Assembly (NCBI RefSeq): GCF_944801835.1
Contig: NZ_CALYLN010000001.1
Location: forward strand, 62,001 to 126,000
From: Bartonella sp. B1099
GTDB lineage: Bacteria; Pseudomonadota; Alphaproteobacteria; Rhizobiales; Rhizobiaceae
DNA: 64,000 bases
Reading direction: 5' to 3'
Shown here: piece by piece, positions 15,498 to 22,726 of the stretch
Numbering within the stretch: position 1 is the first letter of the stretch
How the letters are laid out: every line of letters begins with the position of its first letter
Notes under the pieces: model-generated
The model's database searches: none
The model's input: only the letters and a program-made list of their open reading frames with translations
Told to the model about the DNA's origin: nothing
Program-made: the position numbers and the translations under genes

Positions 15498-16280
15498 TTA
15501 TTGCATATTTCCATAAAGTTGCTCTCTTAATAAAGCCAATCCTTTTGTTGTTATCTTTGTTGACGGTACTGTCTTTTCTGTACCATCATTTTTTTGAATA
15601 GTGATAGTTGTGCAATCCATAAGACCTTTTTGTATTTTATCTTGATATGGTAATAATGGACCGCTTGGTACTCTTTTGTAAACCCAACCATATCTTCGTA
15701 AGTAATCTGATAAATCCTTAGGTCTTACTTCTAATATTTTCGCAGCATCTATAATACCAAACAAGCCATCGGATCGCGTTAGACCATCAAGAGCTATTGC
15801 TTTTGGTTTAAGCTCTGCAATGACATGATCTTTTTGCTCTATTTGACCTTGCAAGTAATTCAAAAAACCAATCATAGCTTGTGGACTTGAGTAATCGATT
15901 TGTTGTGGTGTAACTTGCTTTTCTAATTCTTGCCAACGGTCTATAATTTTTGCACGTAAAGCGGTACTGTAACCAGAAACGAGGATTAAGCACTCACGCT
16001 TGGGAAGGTTGTAACAAGGGAGGGTACGACCAGTTGAATCCTTATAGACCCCTGCAAAATCACTCAGCCCAAATTTGGGCTCAGTAAATTCAGCCCCCCC
16101 AAATTTGGGGGCGCTAATTTCTCCAAGCATTTTCTTAATATCACGCATAACATGTTTATGTTGCTTACCACATAACTCTGCAATTTCAACACTAGACATG
16201 GTTTGAATGCTATCATTTATATTGATTTGATTTACATCTATTGAGTTTTTTTGATTTACATTGGTTAAATATTGCGACAT
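15498..16280 (-). CDS. Phage antirepressor (Rha N-terminal domain plus ANT/KilAC C-terminal domain)
   Basis: 260 residues from ATG at 16280 with AGGGA upstream. The N-terminal Rha domain is seen in MSSVEIAELCGKQHKHVMRDIKKML, followed by PCYNLPKRECLILVSGYS. The C-terminal ANT domain has AKILEVRPKDLSDYLRRYGW and TTKGLALLREQL. Antirepressors of this type inactivate or bypass the prophage repressor. Its leader has a site complementary to the C4-like RNA encoded just upstream, and the arrangement c4 - small gene - ant is that of the phage P1 immI region. A short run with LSDFAGVYKDSTGRTLP joins the two halves. Intact. Confidence 0.85.
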   Translation of the reverse strand: MSQYLTNVNQKNSIDVNQININDSIQTMSSVEIAELCGKQHKHVMRDIKKMLGEISAPKFGGAEFTEPKFGLSDFAGVYKDSTGRTLPCYNLPKRECLILVSGYSTALRAKIIDRWQELEKQVTPQQIDYSSPQAMIGFLNYLQGQIEQKDHVIAELKPKAIALDGLTRSDGLFGIIDAAKILEVRPKDLSDYLRRYGWVYKRVPSGPLLPYQDKIQKGLMDCTTITIQKNDGTEKTVPSTKITTKGLALLREQLYGNMQ

Positions 16281-16310
16281 TTTTCTTTTCCCTACAAAAA
16301 TTAAAAAGCA

Positions 16311-16325
16311 GGCGCCCCCCACGCC
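16311..16325 (-). promoter_or_regulatory. Candidate C4 RNA target site in the antirepressor leader
   Basis: On the minus strand GGCGTGGGGGGCGCC lies 31 bases before the antirepressor ATG. Its GGCGT can pair with ACGCC and its GGGCGC with GCGCCC of the upstream C4-like RNA, giving 11 pairs interrupted by a small internal loop. Pairing would block translation of the antirepressor or end transcription early. Confidence 0.5.
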
Positions 16326-16330
16326 GTTAT

Positions 16331-16633
16331 TTATGCTGCTTTTAATGACTGATGAGATTTTTCATTCAAAATAGGAGTATAAGCTTTCAATAATGGAGCT
16401 ATTGATTTAATTGGTTCAGATTGACCAAACTCTGTAATGATTGCTAAGATTTTTGCAATATTAGGCATTTCGTTTTGTAATTTTAAAACCAAAATCTTTT
16501 CAAGATCTGCCATTAATTCAACTAAAGCATTGCTATATTCATCTTCAGTATAGTCAGTGTTAGCTTCTTTAAACACTGCCATCCACAAATCACATAAGAA
16601 ATCGGTGGTTATTTGGATTTCATTTTTTTCCAT
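16331..16633 (-). CDS. Small phage protein at the icd position before the antirepressor
   Basis: 100 residues from ATG at 16633. A longer open frame reaches 16768, but that part overlaps a structured RNA and its translation (ending APDALMGCQLKTI) looks like the spurious peptides commonly called over C4 RNAs. The protein is helical and acidic (QITTDFLCDLWMAVFKEAN, SNALVELMADLEKILVLKL). Not recognised. In P1 this position between c4 and ant holds icd, an inhibitor of cell division, but no sequence relation to icd is claimed. Confidence 0.55.
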   Translation of the reverse strand: MEKNEIQITTDFLCDLWMAVFKEANTDYTEDEYSNALVELMADLEKILVLKLQNEMPNIAKILAIITEFGQSEPIKSIAPLLKAYTPILNEKSHQSLKAA

Positions 16634-16672
16634 TTGAAATTCTTTCTTATCAATAATTGTTTTTAATTGACA

Positions 16673-16770
16673 GCCCATAAGGGCGTCGGGCGCTAAAAAC
16701 ACGGTGATAAGTCCGCCGCTATACTTTTCCCTCGAAAGGGTATTGTATGGTATAGCTACACCCGACATAA
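16673..16770 (-). ncRNA. Candidate C4-type antisense RNA regulating the antirepressor
   Basis: Read on the minus strand, GTCGGGTG (16766-16759) pairs with CGCCCGAC (16692-16685), closing a structure. Inside it GCTATAC (16756-16750) pairs with GTATAGC (16724-16718), and within that CCCT-TTCG-AGGG forms a tetraloop hairpin (16740-16729). After the closing stem GCCC-TTAT-GGGC forms another hairpin (16684-16673). The segment GCGCCCGACGCC at its 3' side is complementary to the antirepressor leader at 16311-16325. Multi-stem antisense RNAs that sit upstream of ant and pair with its leader are the C4 class of P1/P4-like phages. Structure read by eye; not tested against a covariance model. Confidence 0.6.
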
Positions 16771-16824
16771 ATCGTTATATGCCAATGACAGCATAAAAGA
16801 AAGCCAGTATTTTAAGAAATGGGA

Positions 16825-16843
16825 AAAACCTTTTCGTGGTTTA
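16825..16843 (-). terminator. Weak terminator before the C4-like region
   Basis: On the minus strand AAACC and GGTTT pair around seven bases and run into five Ts. It follows the gene ending at 16907 and would isolate the C4/antirepressor unit. Short stem, so low confidence. Confidence 0.3.
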
Positions 16844-16906
16844 TCCGCTTATCACAAGTGGTTTTTAAGCACTTGTCGACCTTTCTAAACCAGCTTTCTT
16901 TTAAAG

Positions 16907-17398
16907 TCAATACGTATTTTTTATTTTTTTCACTTTTTTTTCATTTTGATACTTACCTAATTGAATATCAAGCGCTTTTTCTAGCTCTCTGTCCATCTCT
17001 TCACTCGATAATGGATAACCTCTCTCACCATCATTCGTGATCTCACAAATCAAACAATCATTCTTTGTACGTTCTTTAATTTTCATATTTACCTCGTCTA
17101 TCAATGCTTCAAAATTCAAAATGTTTTTTGGTAACAAACCACCATAAATCCACGCTTTCACTTGAGCCTTGGTACTGTAATCAATTTTGTTAGGCATCTC
17201 ATGATCATGATACTGACCACCTTCAAATTCCTCATATTCCCTCATTCCATTTTCATATTCGTAAAGATTATAAAAATACTCAGCAACCCCTAATCCCCAT
17301 GGAGCATATCCAACCGCTGTTGCAATAAATTTCTTTTGCTGTCTTGATTTACGATTTCTTAAGAACATCTGTTTTAAAATTCCCCTATCTAAATCCAT
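16907..17398 (-). CDS. Phage protein of unknown function
   Basis: 163 residues. A basic start (FLRNRKSRQQKKF) is followed by an aromatic stretch (GYAPWGLGVAEYFYNLYEYENG) and a charged helical C-terminus that ends KVKKIKNTY. I recognise no family. It lies in the leftward early operon between the DUF1376 replication module and the C4/antirepressor unit. Confidence 0.55.
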   Translation of the reverse strand: MDLDRGILKQMFLRNRKSRQQKKFIATAVGYAPWGLGVAEYFYNLYEYENGMREYEEFEGGQYHDHEMPNKIDYSTKAQVKAWIYGGLLPKNILNFEALIDEVNMKIKERTKNDCLICEITNDGERGYPLSSEEMDRELEKALDIQLGKYQNEKKVKKIKNTY

Positions 17399-17432
17399 AA
17401 TTTTACCTATGGGTTTATTTGCCTCAAATTGG

Positions 17433-17500
17433 ACCGTACAGTGGCGTTTTAAGTTTCAATATGGTTTTCATCATAAAATCTTTAAATCGCTCTGTACGGT
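17433..17500. promoter_or_regulatory. Spaced inverted repeat upstream of the 163-residue gene
   Basis: ACCGTACAG at 17433-17441 and CTGTACGGT at 17492-17500 are exact reverse complements 50 bp apart. They lie in the gap between the 17570 and 17398 genes. They could be paired operator half-sites that loop, or a hairpin. Confidence 0.35.
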
Positions 17501-17569
17501 ACTTTTTTAGCTGTTTAAACGCATATCTAATCACAAAATGATCAGCACTTTTCACTATTTTGCTGTTTA

Positions 17570-18082
17570 TCATTCAATACCCTTTAAAACCTCTTCCATG
17601 CCATTTAAGAGCTCTTCAAGGCTCTTTTCGGTGCTTTCTGAGCGGTCTGATGATATCGTCGCCTCTTGATTTTTGCTCTTGATTTCTGGCTTTTGAAGAT
17701 TCTTAAGAATGCGATTTGCTTGGTAACGAATATCGCTTTCAAGCTTTTCGCAGTAACGATAAAAATCTGCTGTTGATGGCATAAAAGTTGTGTTTAAGCC
17801 CTCTGCTTTGCCTTTCAAAACGTTCTTTGTTGCTGTTTGCAATATCCAGCTGCTTATACCTTCAAGAGTGTAAAGATACGCAAGCGCTGTTGATTTCTCA
17901 TCTGATCCCATGGGGCTTTTGAGACCATTTGAAAGGACAAGAAACGTTGTTTGGATTTCTTCTTCAGTTGCTTTTCTTTCAAGCTTTTGCAAAGCATCAT
18001 TAGCCAATGCTGTAACTCTCTCGGCTTCTGCAATCGATGGCTTTTGCCCCGTTTTCCAAAGGAATGGTGGTTCTGTCATCAT
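17570..18082 (-). CDS. Phage protein of unknown function overlapping the replication gene
   Basis: About 171 residues from MMTEPPFLW at 18082; GAGG lies directly before the two ATGs. The frame is open to 18196 inside the DUF1376 gene. Helical, with EAERVTALANDALQKLERKATEEE and SWILQTATKNVLKGKAEGLN; the C-terminus is Glu/Ser/Lys-rich. It overlaps the end of the DUF1376 gene by 83 bases. That suggests translational coupling and a partner role in replication such as a helicase loader, but nothing in the sequence proves it. Confidence 0.55.
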   Translation of the reverse strand: MMTEPPFLWKTGQKPSIAEAERVTALANDALQKLERKATEEEIQTTFLVLSNGLKSPMGSDEKSTALAYLYTLEGISSWILQTATKNVLKGKAEGLNTTFMPSTADFYRYCEKLESDIRYQANRILKNLQKPEIKSKNQEATISSDRSESTEKSLEELLNGMEEVLKGIE

Positions 18083-19094
18083 CCTCGAATAAAAATTTGT
18101 ACACACTATCTGAATTTTTGATATTGGACATGTGCTGTGCAACTCGATAACTCCAGCCACGCTGTTGTTCTGTTTGAGAATTGGTTTGTTTTCCATAATT
18201 TTCTCCTTGTTTGTAATTTTTTGAATTTCTCACCCAGTTACGCCATGTTGCTTGCCAATCGCGTTTGCTAGCGTCCTTACCCGTCTTGGCATTCCAATAA
18301 TCTCGAAATTTTGCGATTTCGACTTTCACACGCTCTGGAGGCAAGCCCTCTTCGATTGCAAAATCGTAATCGGGTTCAAAATCCGCAGGCAATCGACAAC
18401 CTCGATTAGCTTTCGCACGTTTTGCTTTTTTCGGAACGCTTTTTTGCTCGTGAATGATTGGTTGGTTTTCTGATGATGTTGCGTTTTGATCTGATTGATC
18501 ATCATCACACTCGATTGGCTCGTCAACCAAATCGCTTGTTTCTAAATCTTCAAACTCAGTTTCTTTTTTTGATAAAACGATAGTTTTATTTTTTTTATAT
18601 ATATTATTCTTATTCTTTATAGCTTGATTTTGCTTGTCGTTTGCTTCAGCAAAAAAAACGTTTTGCTTAATTTTTGCTTCAGCAAAATCATTATTTTGCT
18701 TAACGTTTGCTTCAGCAAAATTATCAACGTGTTGTTTTATATTACTTTTCGCTTGTGCGCCTTTTTTACCAGCTTCACTACGAACTCGCGATATGTAGTC
18801 TTTTTTATCAGCAAAATCTTTTAGCTCTTCTTCAACACGCCTATTCCACAATCCATCATCTGTCTCAATAAGTTTATCATCACTTATTAAATATTCGACA
18901 ATAGTTGCAAACTTTTTCTGCGAACAATTGCAAGCGCGTGCAAGCGTTTCAAAATCTGTTTTAATTGGTGCTTTCTTATCATACATGCGAACAAGAAGCG
19001 TTATATAAACACCCCGTTGTTCCAATGTCATTCCATCTGTACCACTAATCCAGTCATACAAATTAAATCGTATCCACGGCATCCCATTAGACAT
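18000..19094 (-). CDS. DUF1376 phage replication initiator-like protein
   Basis: 364 residues. The N-terminal 95 residues (PWIRFNLYDWISGTDGMTLEQRGVYITLLVRMY) are the DUF1376 domain found in phage replication proteins. The middle is low-complexity with three copies of FAEA(N/K)xKQN, encoded by 33-bp repeats. The C-terminal part (LPADFEPDYDFAIEEGLPPERVKVEIAKFRDYW, then ASKRDWQATWRNWV) resembles the DNA-binding or loader-interacting tail of phage initiators. It starts on the overlapping stop of the broken resolvase gene. By analogy with lambda O it probably binds repeats inside its own gene. Confidence 0.75.
   Translation of the reverse strand: MSNGMPWIRFNLYDWISGTDGMTLEQRGVYITLLVRMYDKKAPIKTDFETLARACNCSQKKFATIVEYLISDDKLIETDDGLWNRRVEEELKDFADKKDYISRVRSEAGKKGAQAKSNIKQHVDNFAEANVKQNNDFAEAKIKQNVFFAEANDKQNQAIKNKNNIYKKNKTIVLSKKETEFEDLETSDLVDEPIECDDDQSDQNATSSENQPIIHEQKSVPKKAKRAKANRGCRLPADFEPDYDFAIEEGLPPERVKVEIAKFRDYWNAKTGKDASKRDWQATWRNWVRNSKNYKQGENYGKQTNSQTEQQRGWSYRVAQHMSNIKNSDSVYKFLFEDDDRTTIPLENGAKAIDCRSRESYSIG
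18569..18719. repeat. 33-bp repeats and AT-rich tract inside the replication gene (candidate phage origin)
   Basis: The dyad TTTGCTTCAGCAAA occurs at 18640-18653, 18673-18686 and 18706-18719, exactly 33 bp apart, each preceded by a TTTTGCTT half-copy. Directly beside them 18569-18620 is almost pure A/T (TTTATTTTTTTTATATATAT). Iterons plus an AT-rich unwinding tract within the initiator gene is the layout of the lambda origin. The repeats encode the FAEA(N/K)xKQN units. Confidence 0.6.
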
Positions 19095-19557
19095 GCCCGC
19101 TCTCCCTTTCTTTAATTAAATGTAAAATCGCTAAAGCATCCGCTTCGTTATCATCACAAGGCGCGTGTCCTTTTGCACGCATTGCCTTTATCATCTCTTC
19201 TTTCGACGCATTCCCCTTGCCTGTTGTCGCTTTCTTAATCGTACAAACCGGTATCCCCTCATACGGTATCTGATGATGTTCACACCACGCCGTTAACGTT
19301 GCTAATAAACCACCCTAAACATGCGCTGCATCGGTTCCAACATGACGCCTCACCTCTTCAAAATAAACCGCGTCAATTTGACCTGCTGTCTGCTTTATTT
19401 CTGTAAGCCATCTCTTAAAGCGTAAATAACGCATCCCACCGCCTTCAAAACGACGTGATTTAAAATCAACGGTGCCACTAAATACGTCACCACTCCCTCC
19501 ACACATCGCCCACCCCGTCTTCGTCCCTAGATCAAAACAAAGAATTGTATAAGACAT
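19087..19557 (-). pseudogene. RuvC-like Holliday junction resolvase interrupted by an amber codon
   Basis: The first part (80 codons) starts MSYTILCFDLGTKTGWAMC, with the first catalytic Asp, and has AVYFEEVRRH with the catalytic Glu. A TAG at 19315-19317 follows HV; the same frame then continues for 75 codons (GGLLATLTAWCEHHQIPYEG, then CDDNEADALAIL with the last catalytic acids). The stop replaces what is normally an aromatic residue before GGL. One nonsense mutation therefore splits an otherwise complete resolvase of about 156 residues. It would act on branched phage DNA before packaging. Either a true inactivation or a sequencing error. Confidence 0.8.
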
Positions 19558-19578
19558 CGCGCAATTCCATCAATGCCT

Positions 19579-20202
19579 TCAATCCACAATAGTTTTCCCA
19601 GGTATTAAATAACGCTGTTGTTCCTCAGGACTTTTTTTAGCCAGTTCTTCAAATGTAATTGGCTTTAACTCCAATAAATGCCCCAGTAATTCTTGAGATC
19701 TTGACCAATAGTCTAATTGTGAAAATGTAACGGTATTTCGCGGTATAAACCATTCTGCAAAGGCTCTAATAACTTTAATTGCTTCATTCTTTGTCTGTTC
19801 ATCCCTCATGAATTGTTGCAATAATTCCTGCGATCTACCTTCTTGTTCATCTGTAGAGGGATTTAGTTCTAAAAACTCTCTTACAAGCGCACAAACATCT
19901 TCAGAGACTTGAACATTGTCATAAATATTTTCATATGATGTTACACATTCTCGCCCTTGTGGATTCTTCGGTAAACGTTTTTTCTTTTCTTCTTGCAATT
20001 CTTGTAAATGTTTAATTTTTTTCTCATTCTCTGCTAATTGTCCATCAATCAACGCCCGCTGTGACGCAATTAACTCATCTCGTTTATCTACCGCTTGTCT
20101 AAGCATTTTTATGATTTTAGAATCAGAATAAAACACATAACATGAACACAAATTAGCAATACAAGATATAATCAGTGCAACTGAAACCATCTCCCACCTC
20201 AC
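19579..20202 (-). CDS. Membrane-anchored coiled-coil phage protein
   Basis: 207 residues. One N-terminal membrane segment (VSVALIISCIANLCSCYVFY) is followed by a coiled coil (DKRDELIASQRALIDGQLAENEKKIKHLQEL) and a folded C-terminal part. Not recognised. Its ATG overlaps the stop of the upstream, also membrane-anchored, coiled-coil gene by four bases, so the two are probably made together. Confidence 0.55.
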   Translation of the reverse strand: MRWEMVSVALIISCIANLCSCYVFYSDSKIIKMLRQAVDKRDELIASQRALIDGQLAENEKKIKHLQELQEEKKKRLPKNPQGRECVTSYENIYDNVQVSEDVCALVREFLELNPSTDEQEGRSQELLQQFMRDEQTKNEAIKVIRAFAEWFIPRNTVTFSQLDYWSRSQELLGHLLELKPITFEELAKKSPEEQQRYLIPGKTIVD

Positions 20203-20597
20203 TTACTTTTCTTCTTATTCTTCTGAGACTTTTCTTTTACAGATTCATCACGCTGTTTAAGCTCGTCTTTAAGCCTCTCAATTTCTGCATTTAGCCTGCA
20301 TATAATATCATTTTTCCGTTTGAACGCTTTTTCATACTCATCTATCTTTTGATTCAGTTCTTTAATTTCCTCTTCATACTTTTCTATATTCTCATCATAT
20401 CCACTAATGATCTCCCTAATTCCTTCGCGTTCTTCTTTTAAAGCCCTAGCTGCAAATTCTTCATCTTCAATATGCTCTTTAAGCGCCTTAACTTGGTTGC
20501 GATAATACAAAACAAAACCCAACATCACGACGTCGATAAGTAACATTGCAATAATTGTTATTGATAAAATCTCTGATAAAATTTCATTTAAATTCAT
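20199..20597 (-). CDS. Membrane-anchored coiled-coil phage protein, first of a pair
   Basis: 132 residues from ATG at 20597 with AAGGAGATC upstream; the frame is open to 20639. An N-terminal membrane helix (ITIIAMLLIDVVMLGFVLYY) leads into a long heptad coiled coil (EEIKELNQKIDEYEKAFKRK, then AEIERLKDELKQRDE) and a Lys-rich end. The topology resembles i-spanins, but the place in the early operon next to cro argues for another role, perhaps membrane tethering or exclusion. Unknown function. Confidence 0.55.
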   Translation of the reverse strand: MNLNEILSEILSITIIAMLLIDVVMLGFVLYYRNQVKALKEHIEDEEFAARALKEEREGIREIISGYDENIEKYEEEIKELNQKIDEYEKAFKRKNDIICRLNAEIERLKDELKQRDESVKEKSQKNKKKSK

Positions 20598-20607
20598 TCT
20601 GATCTCC

Positions 20608-20889
20608 TTAAGGCTGCAAAGTATCGCCGGTGTTCTCAATACAGCAGCTCTTGCAAATTTTCGTAATTGGGGGGCGCTGCTCTTGCATTAATGTCTGCAA
20701 GCGCTCGGGATAAAAAAAATCATCAGGACGTAAATCTATCCCATGTTCACGCGCGTAATTTAATAATTTTTGTTGGTGCTTTGCTGGTATAAGAGTACGC
20801 CATCTAGAAACAGATGACACATCTCTTTGCACTATGGCTGCTACAGTTTTGAAACCGCCTAAATATTTTATAATTAATCTTGAAGCCAT
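20608..20889 (-). CDS. Cro-like regulator
   Basis: 93 residues from ATG at 20889 with GGAG seven bases upstream. YLGGFKTVAAIVQRDVSSVSRWRTL is a Cro/YdaS-type helix-turn-helix; the rest holds PDDFFYPERLQTLMQ. It is the first gene of the leftward early operon and is divergent from the repressor gene across the operator cluster. It should bind the same TGCAC-type sites as the repressor. Confidence 0.75.
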   Translation of the reverse strand: MASRLIIKYLGGFKTVAAIVQRDVSSVSRWRTLIPAKHQQKLLNYAREHGIDLRPDDFFYPERLQTLMQEQRPPITKICKSCCIENTGDTLQP

Positions 20890-20920
20890 ATGTAATCTCC
20901 ATAACAGCGCAATAAATAAT

Positions 20921-20977
20921 TGCACTTTTTACATATGTCAACAAAAAATGCACCTTTTACATTTTTGCATTTTACGT
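20921..20977. promoter_or_regulatory. Left operator cluster between cro and repressor
   Basis: Sites TGCACTTTTTACAT (20921-20934), TGCACCTTTTACAT (20949-20962) and a diverged TGCATTTTACGT (20966-20977). The same word recurs on the other side of the repressor gene. Divergent promoters for cro and the repressor must lie here, so these are the likely operators of the lysis-lysogeny switch. Confidence 0.7.
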
Positions 20978-21001
20978 ATTTTTAGGGATAATATTTAAAT
21001 T

Positions 21002-21331
21002 ATGAGTAGCAATATTGAAAAAAGTATCCAACAATGGCTAGAAAAGAAATTAGACGAGCGCGGACACGGTGCTCAAATAGAATTAGCCGCTCACTTGGGA
21101 ATCCATCAATCCACTATAAGTAGAATGATTAATCCTTACAAAAATGGAAAATCAAGAAGCATAAGTATTGGGGAGTTAGTTAAAATAGCAGAGTTTTTTA
21201 ATGAACCCCCCCCAAATTTCTTCAATGATGTTGATCAAGAGTTTATGAATTTTTATCGTGATCTTTCTGAAGAAAACAAAAAGTCTGTGATTTTATATAT
21301 TGAGTTTTTAAGGCAATCAAAAGATAAGTAA
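21002..21331 (+). CDS. CI-type prophage repressor (XRE helix-turn-helix)
   Basis: 109 residues. GAQIELAAHLGIHQSTISRMINPYKNGKSRSISIGELVKIAEFF is the helix-turn-helix, at about residues 20-65. A short helical C-terminus (YRDLSEENKKSVILYIEFLRQ) probably dimerises. There is no peptidase domain, so RecA-driven self-cleavage is not expected; relief by the Rha/ANT antirepressor fits that. It is flanked on both sides by TGCACTTTTTACAT-type operators. Confidence 0.8.
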   Translation: MSSNIEKSIQQWLEKKLDERGHGAQIELAAHLGIHQSTISRMINPYKNGKSRSISIGELVKIAEFFNEPPPNFFNDVDQEFMNFYRDLSEENKKSVILYIEFLRQSKDK

Positions 21332-21421
21332 TAGTTTCCTTTTCTTTCTCAGAAAACCCTTTTAAAAGATCAGAATCTTGTTCCGCTATTTGCATTTTGT
21401 ATCTCCATAAATTGTGGATAG

Positions 21422-21498
21422 TGCACTTTTTAAAAAAACATACCTAACATAAATATGCACTTTTTACATTTTTATATTGACACTTGCACTTTTTACAT
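21422..21498. promoter_or_regulatory. Right operator cluster
   Basis: TGCACTTTTTAAAA (21422-21435), TGCACTTTTTACAT (21456-21469) and TGCACTTTTTACAT (21485-21498). They match the cluster left of the repressor. They lie upstream of the rightward operon that starts with the 135-residue gene, so the repressor probably also controls the recombination genes. Confidence 0.7.
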
Positions 21499-21556
21499 AT
21501 ATTCGTCTCCATATCCTATAAATTAACAGTTGCCAATAGGCTCTATGGAGGTAGTT

Positions 21557-21961
21557 GTGAACAAACCAGTGCTTATAAATTCTAATGAAATTTTATTACT
21601 TGCCTGCGATGATGATCAAAACATTGCAGAGTCTGGACCGCTTGATGCAAGCCAAATTCTAAGCATTGTTGATGGGGTAGATGATGTTATACAAATCTTC
21701 CGTATAAATCCTTCTGAAAAGAGTTGTGAAGACATTTCTGAACAGATTGCAGAAGCATATGTAAAAAAAAATATCGACCATCTCTATGAGGAGAGAGAAG
21801 TTCATTACTTTATACGCGAAAGTGATATCTACAATGAAATTTTAGAAGAGATTGCAGAAGAAAAATATGAAGATGAAATGTACGGTACCTATGAAGAACA
21901 GCACCGTTTAACTCCTTGGGATGTCCTTCCAAACTACCCAAGCTATACGGTACGCTTCTAA
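21557..21961 (+). CDS. Acidic phage protein of unknown function
   Basis: 134 residues from GTG at 21557, chosen because GGAGG lies five bases upstream; the frame is open to 21530. Strongly acidic (ILEEIAEEKYEDEMYGTYEEQ). Not recognised. First gene of the rightward operon after the right operators, a position where phages often put anti-host or anti-defence proteins. The high negative charge would allow DNA mimicry, but this is speculation. Confidence 0.5.
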   Translation: MNKPVLINSNEILLLACDDDQNIAESGPLDASQILSIVDGVDDVIQIFRINPSEKSCEDISEQIAEAYVKKNIDHLYEEREVHYFIRESDIYNEILEEIAEEKYEDEMYGTYEEQHRLTPWDVLPNYPSYTVRF

Positions 21962-22053
21962 AAGCACCCCTTTCCTCAAAAAATTATCACACCAACCAAT
22001 ACCGTTCTTTTGAAGAGCGGCAAAGGAAGAGTCTAACTTAAAGGAAATAAATC

Positions 22054-22712
22054 ATGGAAAAAAATACGAATTAACTGATGAGACAACCGAAGTTGGCTTT
22101 AAAACACTTTATAGAATTAAAGCATTACGAGACTTTGGAGATGTGAAAAAAGGTGATCTAGGGGGCTTTATAGAAAAAGAAGATAACTTAAGTCATGAAG
22201 GCAATTGCTGGATTGGTGATAATGCAAAGGTTTGTGGTCATGCACAGATTTTTGGTGATGCCTTGGTTTCTGATGATGCCAATGTTTGTCGTCATGCCCG
22301 TATTTATGGCAATGCCCGTGTTTACGGGAAAGCATGGGTTTATGATGATGCACATGTTTCTAGCAATGCCAAGGTTTTTGACGATTCTCATGTTTGTGGT
22401 CATGCCAAAGTTTATGAATATGCCAAAGTTTTCGATAATGCTGTGGTTAATGGCAATACTGAAGTTTATGGCTCTGCTAGCGTGGGGAGCAATGCCGAAG
22501 TTTTTGGCAAAACTAAGGTTTATGGTAATGCGCAGGTTTTCGATAAAGCAAAGATTTCTGGTAATATGAAAGTTTACGGCAATGCACAAGTTTTTGGTAG
22601 TGCATGGGTTTTTGGCAATAACTGTATTTATGGTGATGCACAAGTATCCGGAAATACAAAAATATCCGGAAACGACACTGTTTTAGAATATCCGAAAACG
22701 ACACCCTTTTAA
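22054..22712 (+). pseudogene. Left-handed beta-helix (hexapeptide-repeat) protein, frameshifted near its start
   Basis: The long open part (from about 22060) reads YELTDETTEVGF, then DVKKGDLGGFIEKEDNLS and about 20 hexapeptide turns such as GNARVYGKAWVYDDAHV and GNAQVFGSAWVFGN. Such repeats form a left-handed beta-helix. The likely ATG at 22054, with AAGGAAA upstream, is one base out of frame: the A7 run at 22058-22064 would need to be A8 to read MEKKYELTDE. Translation could otherwise begin at a GTG at 22143. Function unknown; repeat proteins of this kind occur in phage early regions. Decay, phase variation, ribosomal slippage or sequencing error are all possible. Confidence 0.6.
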
Positions 22713-22726
22713 GGTAGGGGATAATC

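Noticed and set aside
16634..16768. N-terminal extension of the small phage gene (open frame back to 16768)
   Set aside because: It overlaps the structured C4-like RNA, and base pairing explains the conservation better than a peptide; a methionine start at 16633 gives a self-contained helical protein.
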